From Thalassospira indica (GTDB lineage Bacteria; Pseudomonadota; Alphaproteobacteria; Rhodospirillales; Thalassospiraceae), in NCBI RefSeq assembly GCF_003403095.1, contig NZ_CP031555.1, positions 3,908,001-3,972,000 of the forward strand: a stretch of DNA of 64,000 nt, in the 5' to 3' direction. The notes beneath the pieces are model-generated. The model saw nothing but the letters and a program-made list of their open reading frames with translations. It had not been told where the DNA came from and searched no databases. Below are positions 27,470 through 36,400 of this stretch, in pieces (within the stretch, counting starts at the first letter, position 1; every line of letters starts with the position of its first letter). The position numbers were made by a program, and so were the translations under genes.

Positions 27470-27732
27470 GGTCCTATCTCCTGTTAACCAACGTGGAATT
27501 TCAACGTCGAATTGTTGCTGTCACAGGAAGGCATACGGCCCATCATCGCGTATCAGTTCAATCATATGATTGTGATAACAAAGGCGCATCCAATCACCTT
27601 TGCGCAACGTACTATACTCTTGGCGCGTAGCCATCCGGTCGACAAAATCACTGCATCTCGGTTCGCTGCGGTGTTATGGTCAGCTGATCACAAGGGCAAA
27701 GCCCGATAAGGGACCTAGGACGGAGCGCACCA

Positions 27733-28254
27733 ATGAATGCCAACACCCGGATCACCATTTCCTGCGATGACCGCGTCGGTTTGATTTCCGATATCACCGG
27801 ACGACTGTTTGATATCGGCACAAACCTTGGCCCAACATCCTTTTCGCTCGAAGGCGATGTCGCGAAGTTTGAAACCACTTGCGAACTTCCCGACGAATGC
27901 CCGATATCCGAATGCGAAGCCGTCTTACGCGGACTGTCCCTTGGCAATGCCGACATAACGGTCGAAGCGATTGCCGCCGCCCCGGAAATGACCACGGCAC
28001 CGGGTGCGACCCATCTGATCGAATGTTCGGGGATTGATCAGCCGGGCCTGATCGCGCGCCTGTCGGAAATCTTTATCGAATATAATGCCAACATCGTCCG
28101 TCTGGCGGCATCGGCAACCGATGAAAAGGACGCACGGATTTACACCCTACGCTTTGCCGTCGCCATTCCGCCGGAACGCGCCGCCAATTGCCTGGCAACC
28201 CTCGCTAACACGGCAGGCTCGATGCGGCTTGTCTTCAAGTTTGACGAGCTTTAG
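27733..28254 (+). CDS. Double ACT domain protein (GcvR-like)
   Basis: This 173-residue protein is built of two ACT domains. The first opens with RITISCDDRVGLISDITGRL and the second with IECSGIDQPGLIARLSEIF, each with the Asp/Gly-Leu ligand loop. This arrangement matches the glycine cleavage repressor GcvR family, which works by protein-protein contact, not DNA binding. No gcv genes are nearby, so the partner is unknown and the amino-acid ligand is not fixed. GGACGGAG lies 8 nt upstream of the ATG. It converges on the RTX gene with a hairpin between. Confidence 0.85.
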   Translation: MNANTRITISCDDRVGLISDITGRLFDIGTNLGPTSFSLEGDVAKFETTCELPDECPISECEAVLRGLSLGNADITVEAIAAAPEMTTAPGATHLIECSGIDQPGLIARLSEIFIEYNANIVRLAASATDEKDARIYTLRFAVAIPPERAANCLATLANTAGSMRLVFKFDEL

Positions 28255-28283
28255 GGCCAGAACAACTCAGCAGTACGGCCACC

Positions 28284-28327
28284 AGAGTAAAAGCCCTGCA
28301 CAGCAGGCCAGTGCTGCTGTGCAGGCT
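28284..28327 (-). terminator. Hairpin between the ACT and RTX genes
   Basis: A perfect 12-bp stem pairs CCTGCACAGCAG (28295-28306) with CTGCTGTGCAGG (28314-28325). The minus strand continues as GCTTTTACTC, so it should end the RTX gene. It may also stop the convergent ACT gene, although no T-tract follows on that side. Confidence 0.7.
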
Positions 28328-28346
28328 AAACGCGCTGTAATGGTGG

Positions 28347-30113
28347 CTAAAGATCCTCGAATGCCAGTTGCTCTTCTTCTTCGCCTGCAAAAATGACGTT
28401 ATTGGCGCTTAATTCATCCAGTGTGACATCGTCGATCTGGACGCCATATTCGTAATGTCGGCCATTTGCAAAATCGACATAGACGCCGGTTTCATTTTCT
28501 CTCGCGTGATCCAGAAAATCTTCGAAGCTCTCAATCCCGCTTTTTTCCTGAAACGTCGTTCCGAAATACAGATGATCGGTATAGTCATCACTGTAATTGT
28601 CCGCCCCGGTATTGAAATCGACGATCCGGTCACGTTCGGCACCACCTTCAAACACCTGATAAACAAAGGTGTCACCGCGCATCAGGTCGTTGCCATCGCC
28701 GCCTTCGATCCAATTATCCAAACCGCCGCCGCCATCAAGCACATCATGGCCGTCACCGCCATAAATATGGTCGCCCCCCATGCCGCCATTGATGTGGTCA
28801 CGGCCCGCGTCACCGTATAAACGGTCATCCGCCACGTGGCCCTTGATGATGTCATCGCCGTTCCCGCCACGCGCATATGTCGGATCGGGCTCAAAGAAAT
28901 CATCGTAATAAACGTTGAAGACCGTCAGCGTATCACTTCCATCACCGCCAAAAAGCTGGTCTCCACCGTCATTCCCATTCAGCGTATCGTCGCCGTCGCC
29001 ACCAACAAGGGTGTCCCGGCCGCCCATACCGTGCTGCTGCCCCGACAAAATGTCATCGCCTGCCTCGCCATAGACATATGTGCCTGAAAGGGTGTCATTC
29101 CCCTCACCGCCATAGATCGAGTCAAAGCCGTAAAACCCGTCAATAACGTTGTCGCCGCTATTTCCGATCAGCACGTCCGAATGTCGGGACCCGAATATGT
29201 TTTCAACATCAGTAATGACGTCGCCCTCGGCATGTCCGCCACTTGCTATGGCGCCCCCGTCGGTCAGCTCAACCTCTACACCTTCATCGGAATGAATGAA
29301 GGTGACTTCATCCTGCCCGGCGCCACCATTTATGAAATCGGCACCGGATCCACCGTTCAGACTGTCGTCGCCACCGTGGCCAAGCAGCGTATCATTGCCC
29401 CACTCGCCCCAAAGGTCGTTGGAGCGTGCGCCACCGACAAGAAAGTCATCACCGCCCGCGCCTTTCAGGATCCCGCCTCGCACGTCGCCGCCGATCAGAA
29501 CATCATCATGGTTCGATCCGCGAATATTCAGGTCAGGCGTTTCGGTGGTTTCATCGAGAATGGAAATTTGATCGCCGGTCGCATCACCGCCAGTACCGCT
29601 CATACTGTCCTGATCAAAAATCACAGCTTCCGGTGACCGGACATAAGTAACGGTCGGCTCATAGGAATAGAACGGTTTGATATCGCGGTAATCGAAGACG
29701 ATTGTATCCGCTCCACCCCCGCCATCGACGGAATAGAGTTCACCTTGAATGTGATCGTCATTATCTGAGCCCGTGATATCGAACTCCTGCTGATAGTAAC
29801 GATCTTCCCGGTAAAACTCGAGCGTATCCCCCTCTGCATCACCACCCCGCGCAATGAGCTCTATTTCGCGTGTTTCGCGATCATCATTAAAGTTGTTATA
29901 GAACTCGATATGGACTGGGTCGTCGGATAACGCATAGGAAAGCGTGTAATTCTCGTTATGGATCGAAATGAAGGTGTCCGCACCGGCACCACCTTCAATC
30001 GTATCTCCACTGCCGACATAGATGGTGTCATCGCCTTCAAGACCATAAACTGTGTCACTGGTCCATGCGTTGCGGATCACGTCGTCTTCAGGTGTACCGA
30101 TGATGCGTGCCAT
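28347..30113 (-). CDS. RTX calcium-binding repeat protein (type I secretion substrate)
   Basis: This 588-residue acidic protein is made largely of hemolysin-type RTX nonapeptides (GGxGxD), for example GGEGNDTLSG, GGDGDDTLNG and GGDGHDVLDGG. They are arranged in at least three blocks across about 195-500 and form Ca2+-bound parallel beta-rolls. There is no N-terminal signal peptide, as expected for type I secretion. The C-terminal ~80 residues (acidic, ending AFEDL) may hold the secretion signal. I see no enzymatic domain. The first 190 residues hold degenerate repeats and tyrosine-rich stretches. GGAGCC precedes the ATG. No T1SS genes lie nearby, so the exporter is elsewhere. Confidence 0.9.
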   Translation of the reverse strand: MARIIGTPEDDVIRNAWTSDTVYGLEGDDTIYVGSGDTIEGGAGADTFISIHNENYTLSYALSDDPVHIEFYNNFNDDRETREIELIARGGDAEGDTLEFYREDRYYQQEFDITGSDNDDHIQGELYSVDGGGGADTIVFDYRDIKPFYSYEPTVTYVRSPEAVIFDQDSMSGTGGDATGDQISILDETTETPDLNIRGSNHDDVLIGGDVRGGILKGAGGDDFLVGGARSNDLWGEWGNDTLLGHGGDDSLNGGSGADFINGGAGQDEVTFIHSDEGVEVELTDGGAIASGGHAEGDVITDVENIFGSRHSDVLIGNSGDNVIDGFYGFDSIYGGEGNDTLSGTYVYGEAGDDILSGQQHGMGGRDTLVGGDGDDTLNGNDGGDQLFGGDGSDTLTVFNVYYDDFFEPDPTYARGGNGDDIIKGHVADDRLYGDAGRDHINGGMGGDHIYGGDGHDVLDGGGGLDNWIEGGDGNDLMRGDTFVYQVFEGGAERDRIVDFNTGADNYSDDYTDHLYFGTTFQEKSGIESFEDFLDHARENETGVYVDFANGRHYEYGVQIDDVTLDELSANNVIFAGEEEEQLAFEDL

Positions 30114-30295
30114 AATGAGGCTCCATAAATCATGAAAGAGCTCACAAGCGTAGCATCACAAAAATGATCGTAAAACGACAATAAAACTAAATATACTGAA
30201 CTAAAAATTGATCAACATCGAAACAAATTTGAACTAATTTATTTCAATATACCTTTTATTTATTCGAAATAATCGAAACCCGGCACGGACATTAC

Positions 30296-31456
30296 TTAAA
30301 CCACAATACGGTTACGCCCGGATTGCTTGGCTTCATACAGTTTCTGGTCTGCACGCTTAAGCACCGCCCATGGATCGGTCGTATCGTCATCGCGCTCTGA
30401 AATACCGACTGAAATCGTGACCGATACTGCCTTGTTCTTTTCCGGCGGGGTGATCTTGTTGTCAGAAATCCGTTTGCGCAGGGCTTCAAGTGGCTCATGC
30501 GCCCTTTCGGCTGAACGTCCGGCAAAAACGACAGTGAATTCCTCGCCGCCAAACCGGAACGCCTTGCCACCACCGCCGACGCGCGCCAGTTCCCGCGCAA
30601 CCTTTTTCAAAACGATGTCGCCAACATCATGACCATAGGTGTCGTTGAACTTCTTGAAGTGATCAACATCAAGCATAGCGATCGCATATTGATTGCCAAG
30701 TTCCGCCATCGCATGGCCCAGTGCCCGCCGCCCCGGCAACCCGGTCAGATCATCGACAAACGCCATCCGCCAGGCTTCCTGCGCAAGCCCCGCCAGAACC
30801 ACGCCGGTGGCCGCCAGATATCCATATTGAATAACCCCGGTGCCCATCACCGTTGCCACATCAATCGCAATGATCGCCGCGGCAAAACTGGTTTCGAGCG
30901 GCTTGTGGCGGATCAGAAGCAACACCACCGCAATAACCGAAAGGATCATCGCAGGATGCGGCATGGCGCCAAGCACACCGGTACTGACAAAAAAGCGCGT
31001 ATCGAGCACGCGATGCAGGGCCGATCCGACATCGGGTTGGCCGGCCAGCATCAGCATGACAAAGATCTGCAAGCCTAAAACCAGCATCCGGGCAATGCCC
31101 CGCGGGTTCAAAACACCGCGTTCAGCCGTAAAGCCCAGCAAAAGCAGATTGATCGGGATCAGATAAAGTGTCGCGATCCGCAGGAACGCCAATCCCTCGG
31201 CCGAAATGCCCGCACCGTTGCCCACCAGAAGCCAATAGCAAATCAGCAACAAAGCCATGACAAAAACCGCACGCCCGCGGTTAAACCACCAGCCAATCGC
31301 ACCGCCCAGCACCGCCAGCAAGAACGGCCCGTATCGCACCAATCCGGAAAGTTCGGCTGGTACCAGTGTCGGTGAAACGGCCAGCACCAGACACGCGCCC
31401 AAAATCAGGGCAGGTGCCAGTCCGGCAGAAACAACAATGGAATAAGCGCGACGCAT
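30296..31456 (-). CDS. Membrane-bound diguanylate cyclase (GGDEF)
   Basis: This 386-residue protein has an N-terminal half of about seven hydrophobic segments (residues ~8-225), probably an integral membrane sensor, and a C-terminal GGDEF domain (about 230-386). Catalytic motifs are intact: AMLDVDHFKKFNDTYGHDVG and FRFGGEEF. The inhibitory RxxD site is missing, since the stretch before GGEEF is VGGGGKAFRF, so product inhibition is not expected through that site. The ligand of the membrane domain is unknown. The start at 31456 gives a short basic leader before TM1. It is transcribed away from malyl-CoA lyase, with a 389-nt divergent spacer. Confidence 0.92.
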   Translation of the reverse strand: MRRAYSIVVSAGLAPALILGACLVLAVSPTLVPAELSGLVRYGPFLLAVLGGAIGWWFNRGRAVFVMALLLICYWLLVGNGAGISAEGLAFLRIATLYLIPINLLLLGFTAERGVLNPRGIARMLVLGLQIFVMLMLAGQPDVGSALHRVLDTRFFVSTGVLGAMPHPAMILSVIAVVLLLIRHKPLETSFAAAIIAIDVATVMGTGVIQYGYLAATGVVLAGLAQEAWRMAFVDDLTGLPGRRALGHAMAELGNQYAIAMLDVDHFKKFNDTYGHDVGDIVLKKVARELARVGGGGKAFRFGGEEFTVVFAGRSAERAHEPLEALRKRISDNKITPPEKNKAVSVTISVGISERDDDTTDPWAVLKRADQKLYEAKQSGRNRIVV

Positions 31457-31845
31457 GGGGCGTTCGATACTACCTGCTGATGGGGTCTAAGGGCCCGCAA
31501 CCGATGGCGTTCCCGGTATCGCCGGTAATCTAACGACAGTCCGGTTAAGGGGCTATTGCTTTATCCGGCTTATCTCGAGTTTTTCTGATTTACGGATCGC
31601 GTGCGCCAAAAGCACTAGAGACATAAGTGTTTTAAAACTTGCCACCATTCGCATCCGCACCCTAAATTACCCACAGGTTTACTGCGACGCACAATGATCG
31701 CAGGCCACATAACTGTCACGGCGGCCACGGTACGATCCCGAAAACGGGACGCATGAATACGCCACATGCCTCGCGCGATGATCGATTGATGATCCATCGC
31801 CTGCGATGCACTGATTGAAATGACAGGTTCTGGAGAAACGTTACC
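31457..31845. other. Divergent intergenic region, no gene supported
   Basis: This 389-nt spacer between the diguanylate cyclase and malyl-CoA lyase genes should hold both promoters. Open frames crossing it are shadows of the lyase gene. A GGAGAAACG ribosome site lies just before 31846. I see no clear operator. Confidence 0.45.
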
Positions 31846-32832
31846 ATGAGCTTCACCACACCGACCCCGGCCCCGGCACGCCTGAACCGGTCCGAACTTG
31901 CCGTTCCCGGCAGCCGGATCGAACTGTTTGAAAAGGCTGCCAAATCCAAGGCCGATGCCATTTTCCTTGATCTGGAAGACGCGGTTGCGCCCAGTGACAA
32001 GGAACAGGCGCGCAAAAACATCATCCAGGCCATCAACGATATCGACTGGGGCGACAAGGTCCTGTCCGTGCGCATCAACGGTCTTGATACCCATTACATG
32101 TATCGTGACGTCGTCGATGTCCTTGAACAGGCAGGTGACCGGCTTGACCTGATCATGATCCCCAAGGTCGGAACCGCGGCCGACGTTTACGCCCTTGATA
32201 TGATGGCAACCCAGATTGAAACCGCCAAGGGCCGCAAGAAACGCATCGGCTTTGAACTGATCATTGAAACCGCCCTTGGCATGCAAAATATCCACGAAAT
32301 TGCCGCGGGCTCCCCGCGCAATGAAAGCCTGCATTTCGGGGTGGCCGATTACGCGGCCTCGACCAAGGCGATGACCACCGGCATTGGCGGCCCGAACCCG
32401 CATTATGGTGTTCTGACCGACAAGGATGGCGACAATCCGCGTGACTATCACTGGGGTGATATGTGGCACTATGCCATTGCCCGCATGGTGGTCGCGGCCC
32501 GCGCCAATGGCCTGCGTCCGATTGATGGTCCGTTTGGGGATTTCTCCGATCCGGATGGCTACCGCGCGCAGGCGGCCCGCGCCATGGTGCTGGGTTGCGA
32601 GGGCAAATGGGCGATCCACCCAAGCCAGATCACGCTGGCCAACGAGGTCTATTCGCCTTCTGATGCCGAAGTCACCAAGGCCAAGCGCATCCTCGAAGCG
32701 ATGGAAAAGGCTCAGTCCGAAGGGGCCGGTGCCGTCGCCCTTGATGGTCGTCTGATTGATATCGCATCCATCAAACAGGCCGAAGTCATGGTCCGTCAGG
32801 CCGAAGCCATCGCCGCACGCGACGCGGGCTAG
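31846..32832 (+). CDS. mcl1: L-malyl-CoA/beta-methylmalyl-CoA lyase (HpcH/HpaI aldolase family)
   Basis: This 328-residue Mg2+-dependent lyase probably cleaves malyl-CoA to acetyl-CoA and glyoxylate, or beta-methylmalyl-CoA to propionyl-CoA and glyoxylate. It acts in the ethylmalonyl-CoA pathway for acetate assimilation or in the serine cycle. Family motifs are visible: FLDLEDAVAPSDKEQAR (Mg2+/CoA site), LSVRINGLDT (Arg), MIPKVG, FELIIETALGMQNI (Glu) and LHFGVADYAAS. It also shows DGPFGDFSDPDGYRAQA and KWAIHPSQI. Overall it reads like alphaproteobacterial Mcl1. It is monocistronic, with a strong terminator after it. Other ethylmalonyl-CoA genes are not in the window. Confidence 0.92.
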   Translation: MSFTTPTPAPARLNRSELAVPGSRIELFEKAAKSKADAIFLDLEDAVAPSDKEQARKNIIQAINDIDWGDKVLSVRINGLDTHYMYRDVVDVLEQAGDRLDLIMIPKVGTAADVYALDMMATQIETAKGRKKRIGFELIIETALGMQNIHEIAAGSPRNESLHFGVADYAASTKAMTTGIGGPNPHYGVLTDKDGDNPRDYHWGDMWHYAIARMVVAARANGLRPIDGPFGDFSDPDGYRAQAARAMVLGCEGKWAIHPSQITLANEVYSPSDAEVTKAKRILEAMEKAQSEGAGAVALDGRLIDIASIKQAEVMVRQAEAIAARDAG

Positions 32833-32855
32833 GCATAGAACGCCAACAAAATGAC

Positions 32856-32888
32856 AAAGGGCCGGATTTCATCTCCGGCCCTTTTTTC
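32856..32888 (+). terminator. Intrinsic terminator after malyl-CoA lyase
   Basis: An 11-bp stem pairs AAAGGGCCGGA (32856-32866) with TCCGGCCCTTT (32874-32884), followed by a T-run. It lies at a convergent junction and may also serve the flavodoxin-fold gene. Confidence 0.93.
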
Positions 32889-33727
32889 TAGGACGCAAGC
32901 CGCCTTGTTTGCCGTACCTGCCCGCGAAGGACTTCTTGGGGATCGCCTTCACGCACCAGATGCATGTTGATGCCATCTGAACCACCACCGAGTTCCGGCT
33001 TCAGGCGCTGTTTACCATCATAGTGCCCCCCATTCTGAGCGCGATACGGGATCGGATCATCGATAAACAGACGCGCAAGACGCCCCTTGAACGCGGTCTT
33101 CACTTCTGCCCACCCGTCCTCATCCATGCGATCGGCGCTATAAACGGGAAATGGCAGCATGACATCCATACCGGGATAGAAAAGCGCACCGTGCTGGATC
33201 GGCCACAACACATCATCGATGCTGCCATTCACGCCACGGTCACTGTAATGCGGCAAATGTCCGCCAATCGGCACAATCAGCATCGCGCGGCGTCCGGCAA
33301 GCGTGCCTTCGCCATATCGATCGCCCCAGTGCGTCTCACTATGTTCGCCCACACCATAGGCAAAGCCATAGGCAAACACCCGATCAAACCAGCCTTTCAG
33401 GATGGCGGGCATGCCAAACCACCACAGTGGAAAGCTGAACAAAACCGCGTCCGCCCACAGAAGTTTGTCCTGTTCGGCGGCGATATCTGCCGTCTGAAAG
33501 CCGGACGCATAGGCATTTTTGGACTCAGCCACATAGATCAGCCGATCAGGATCGCGACGTTCGGTGAAATCGTGCGCATCAGCCAACGGCTTCCACCCCA
33601 TGGCATACAGATCAGAAACCTTCACGGCGTGGCCATCAGCACGCAGCGTTTCAACCGCAACATCCTTTAATGCGCTGGTCAGGGATGCGGGTTCGGGATG
33701 GGCATGGACAATCAAGACATTCGACAT
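32888..33727 (-). CDS. NAD(P)H dehydrogenase (quinone), flavodoxin-like fold
   Basis: This 279-residue FMN/FAD reductase belongs to the NQO/MdaB-like flavodoxin_2 family, which reduces quinones by two electrons. The N-terminus NVLIVHAHPEPASLTSAL is the phosphate-binding loop. The active-site segment LFSFPLWWFGMPAILKGWFDRVF is clear, as is the LIVPIGG loop. Its length is normal for the group. AGGA lies 8 nt upstream of the ATG. It is divergent from a LysR regulator gene with a 98-nt spacer, the classical layout for a LysR-controlled oxidoreductase, so induction by a quinone or electrophile is a reasonable inference. Confidence 0.9.
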   Translation of the reverse strand: MSNVLIVHAHPEPASLTSALKDVAVETLRADGHAVKVSDLYAMGWKPLADAHDFTERRDPDRLIYVAESKNAYASGFQTADIAAEQDKLLWADAVLFSFPLWWFGMPAILKGWFDRVFAYGFAYGVGEHSETHWGDRYGEGTLAGRRAMLIVPIGGHLPHYSDRGVNGSIDDVLWPIQHGALFYPGMDVMLPFPVYSADRMDEDGWAEVKTAFKGRLARLFIDDPIPYRAQNGGHYDGKQRLKPELGGGSDGINMHLVREGDPQEVLRGQVRQTRRLAS

Positions 33728-33825
33728 TGGGGCGTCCTTTCCAAAAGGGGATCACGTTCGATGCGTGATCATGGCCTGATGTTCTGCTATCCTTGAAATT
33801 CAATAATTTTTGATCTGGTATAAAT

Positions 33826-34740
33826 ATGACAGATATCAGCAAGCTTGACCTGAACCTGCTGGTGACACTCGACACGCTGCTGGCCGAACGCAATGTCACG
33901 CATGCAGCAAGGCGGCTGAACCTGAGCCAGCCGGCGATTTCAACACGGCTGACGCGCCTGCGTGATTTGCTGGGGGATCCATTATTACTGCCCGCACAGC
34001 GGGGCATGATCCCCACCGAACGCGCACTTGAACTGCAAGAACCGCTGCATCAGGCACTGGAAGCTGTCCGCCGGGTCGTTGCGGAAAACAGTCCGTTTGA
34101 TCCATCAACAATCACCGCCACCATTGCCATTGCCGCCAGTGACTATGTGCAATACGCGATCCTGATGCCGCTTCTTGACGTTTTGCGGCGTGATGCGCCG
34201 GGGATCAAGGTCGCCTGGCGCACGATTGATACGTCCATGCTTGATATCCAGATGGCGCGCGGTGATGTCAGCCTTGCGCTTTCAACGCCTGAAACCGCGC
34301 CAGAAACGCTTCGGATGCGTAAAATCTATCGCGAGGAATATGTCGCAATCGCCAGATGCGATCATCCAGCAATCAACGCGCCACTTGATCTTGATAGCTT
34401 TTGTGCACTTGACCATGTGGTTGTGTCCCCCGAAGGCGGCGGCTTTAAGGGGCCTGCGGATGATGCCCTTGCAGCACTTGGACGCAAACGCAATGTCGCC
34501 CTGTCTGCACCGGGGTTTCTTGTTGTCCCCGAAATCGTCGCACGCAGCAATATGATCGCCCTTGTGCCCAGGCGGGTTGCCCACGGTCGCACCGGTCAGA
34601 TCCAGATATTTGATCCCCCGGTGCCCGTTACCGGTTTTGACATGGCGCTGATCTGGCATGACCGCACCACCACCCATCCCCTGTATCGCTGGCTCCGCGA
34701 TCAGATCACAGCATTGATCGCAGATGCCTCCGCCGACTAG
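33826..34740 (+). CDS. LysR family transcriptional regulator
   Basis: This 304-residue regulator has the LysR winged helix-turn-helix at about 8-66 (LNLLVTLDTLLAERNVTHAA, LNLSQPAISTRLTRLRDLLG). A periplasmic-binding-like effector domain follows. The family's DPLLL and RGMIPTERALEL spacing is present. It is divergent from the flavodoxin-fold reductase gene and probably controls it and itself from the shared 98-nt spacer. I found no convincing T-N11-A pair by eye. The effector is unknown. Confidence 0.92.
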   Translation: MTDISKLDLNLLVTLDTLLAERNVTHAARRLNLSQPAISTRLTRLRDLLGDPLLLPAQRGMIPTERALELQEPLHQALEAVRRVVAENSPFDPSTITATIAIAASDYVQYAILMPLLDVLRRDAPGIKVAWRTIDTSMLDIQMARGDVSLALSTPETAPETLRMRKIYREEYVAIARCDHPAINAPLDLDSFCALDHVVVSPEGGGFKGPADDALAALGRKRNVALSAPGFLVVPEIVARSNMIALVPRRVAHGRTGQIQIFDPPVPVTGFDMALIWHDRTTTHPLYRWLRDQITALIADASAD

Positions 34741-34748
34741 GGCCTGAA

Positions 34749-34793
34749 CCCACAACAAAAAAGGCCGACCCGCGACATTCACGCGGATCGGCC
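34749..34793 (-). terminator. Terminator for the MDR dehydrogenase gene
   Basis: GGCCGACCCGCG (34763-34774) pairs with CGCGGATCGGCC (34782-34793), with one G-U on the minus strand. That strand continues as TTTTTTGTTG. It lies between the convergent LysR and MDR genes. Confidence 0.88.
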
Positions 34794-34829
34794 CGTAATT
34801 CTGATGCCTGTTATTTTATGGCACTGCGA

Positions 34830-35852
34830 TCAGTCGGCAATGCCATCGAAGATGATCTTGCCAATGGCCTTGCCACTTTCCAGCAATGCATGCGCTTTTT
34901 GCAGGCTTTCCGGTGACAGCGCGCCAAAGCTTTCATTCGCGGTATTGGTGATGGTGCCCTCATCAACCAACTGGGCCACCGTCGCAAGAAGCTTGTGCTG
35001 TTCAATCATGTCAGCCGTCTGGAACATCGAACGGGTAAACATGAACTCGTAGGAGAAGCTCGCCGACTTGGCTTTCAGAAGATCAACATTGTGATTTTCC
35101 TGGGCCTCGGTGATCGTGACGATCCGGCCTTGCGGCGCGATGACAGTCGCCATCACATCAAAATACTGATCGGTTTCCGACGTGCAGAAAATGTAATCAA
35201 CATTGGCAACATCAATCGCCGCCAGTTCTTCATCCAGCGGATTGCGATGGTTGATCACCTGATCCGCGCCAAGCTTTTTGACCCACGCAATGGTTTCCGG
35301 GCGTGATGCGGTCGTGATGACTTTAAGACCGGCAAGCTTGGCCAACTGAATGGCAATCGATCCAACACCACCGGCACCGCCAATGATCAGGATCGTTTTG
35401 TTTGCATTGGCGTCAACCGCCTTGCGATCAATCAGAAGGCGATCAAACATCGCTTCCCAAGCGGTAATCGTCGTCAATGGCAGGGCTGCTGCGGCGGCGA
35501 AATCAAGTGACTTCGGCTTGGGCGCAACAATGCGTTCATCAACAAGTTGCAGCTGGGCATTGGACCCCGACCGGGTCACATCCCCGGCATACCAGACTTC
35601 ATCGCCCGGACGGAAAAGGGTGACGTCTTCGCCAACAGCCTCGACCACACCGGCCGCATCCCAACCAAGCACCTTGAAGGCACCGTCATCCTGCTTGCCC
35701 TTGCGGACTTTGAAATCGACCGGGTTCACCGCAACGCCCTTTACCCGCACAAGGATATCGTGACCCTCGGCAACCGGGGCATCGGTTTCGATCTGGGTGA
35801 ACAGGCCGTCGGTTTCGACCGGGGCAGATTTATAAATACCAATGGCTTTCAT
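34830..35852 (-). CDS. Zinc-independent MDR family oxidoreductase (quinone reductase-like)
   Basis: This 340-residue medium-chain dehydrogenase has an N-terminal GroES-like fold (VRVKGVAVNPVDFKVRKG, VLGWDAAGVVEAVG, PGDEVWYAG) and a Rossmann domain (ILIIGGAGGVGSIAIQLAKL). No catalytic or structural zinc-binding cysteine set is present, so it is of the quinone/enone reductase class using NADPH. The start at 35852 (MKAIGIYK) has AAGGA about 11 nt upstream; the ATG at 35861 is too close to that site. It is divergent from an HxlR regulator gene, a common pairing for quinone- or aldehyde-responsive control. The substrate is not determined. Confidence 0.9.
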   Translation of the reverse strand: MKAIGIYKSAPVETDGLFTQIETDAPVAEGHDILVRVKGVAVNPVDFKVRKGKQDDGAFKVLGWDAAGVVEAVGEDVTLFRPGDEVWYAGDVTRSGSNAQLQLVDERIVAPKPKSLDFAAAAALPLTTITAWEAMFDRLLIDRKAVDANANKTILIIGGAGGVGSIAIQLAKLAGLKVITTASRPETIAWVKKLGADQVINHRNPLDEELAAIDVANVDYIFCTSETDQYFDVMATVIAPQGRIVTITEAQENHNVDLLKAKSASFSYEFMFTRSMFQTADMIEQHKLLATVAQLVDEGTITNTANESFGALSPESLQKAHALLESGKAIGKIIFDGIAD

Positions 35853-35945
35853 CTTTGGCATTTCCTTCCATCAAAGGTTTGATTTGTGAATGGCCAAGTT
35901 TTAACGCATAATCCTCTTTGAAATAAGTACGCACAATTTCAGCAT

Positions 35946-35967
35946 ATAGTATCAATTTGTATACTAT
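35946..35967. promoter_or_regulatory. 22-bp palindrome, candidate HxlR operator
   Basis: ATAGTAT (35946-35952) and ATACTAT (35961-35967) form a perfect inverted repeat separated by 8 bp, about 94 nt upstream of the MDR start and 65 nt upstream of the HxlR start. The ATAGTAT/ATACTAT halves resemble TACTAT-type boxes known for HxlR proteins such as YodB. Binding is inferred. Confidence 0.65.
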
Positions 35968-36031
35968 TGCGGATTTCCCGGCATTACAGGCACATTCCCG
36001 GTACCGGTCCTTGCTGATTTGGAGGTTGAAG

Positions 36032-36400
36032 ATGAATAGCTGCCCACCCAACAGAAGCCCCGGCTGCCCGGTTGAAGGTGCGCTTGATATGATTGGCGGC
36101 AAGTGGAAGGGCGTTGTGATGTTCCATCTGCTTGATGGCACGAAACGCTTTAACGAGCTGCGCCGTCTGATGCCCGGCGTCACCCAGCGCATGCTGACCC
36201 GTCAGCTCCGCGAACTTGAAACCGACGGGCTTGTACATCGTGAAGTCTATGCCGAAGTCCCGCCGCGCGTTGAATACAGCCTGACCCAAAAGGGTGAAAC
36301 GCTGCGCGGCATTATTCTGGCCTTAAAGGACTGGGGCGAAACCCATGTTCCGTATTATGCGATGTCAAAACGCCCGATGCCTGAAAGTGAACCCGCCTGA
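36032..36400 (+). CDS. HxlR family transcriptional regulator
   Basis: This 122-residue winged-helix regulator matches HxlR: CPVEGALDMIGGKWKGVVMF, RFNELRRLMPGVTQRMLTRQ and a LETDGLVHREVYAEVPPRVE wing. Cys12-Pro in the N-terminal segment is the residue used for thiol sensing in YodB-type members, and Cys4 is a second nearby. The ATG at 36032 has GGAGG 6 nt upstream; longer frames to 35957 are not supported. It is divergent from the MDR oxidoreductase gene and shares the 22-bp palindrome. Its stop is directly adjacent to the stop of the convergent GNAT gene, with no spacer. Confidence 0.93.
   Translation: MNSCPPNRSPGCPVEGALDMIGGKWKGVVMFHLLDGTKRFNELRRLMPGVTQRMLTRQLRELETDGLVHREVYAEVPPRVEYSLTQKGETLRGIILALKDWGETHVPYYAMSKRPMPESEPA

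Noticed and set aside
28347..30113. Regular short repeats that might be a CRISPR or tandem array
   Set aside because: The periodicity is codon-level RTX nonapeptide coding sequence, with variable DNA and no spacer structure.
31615..32619. A 334-codon minus-strand frame opposite malyl-CoA lyase
   Set aside because: It is complementary to a motif-rich lyase gene and has no independent support.
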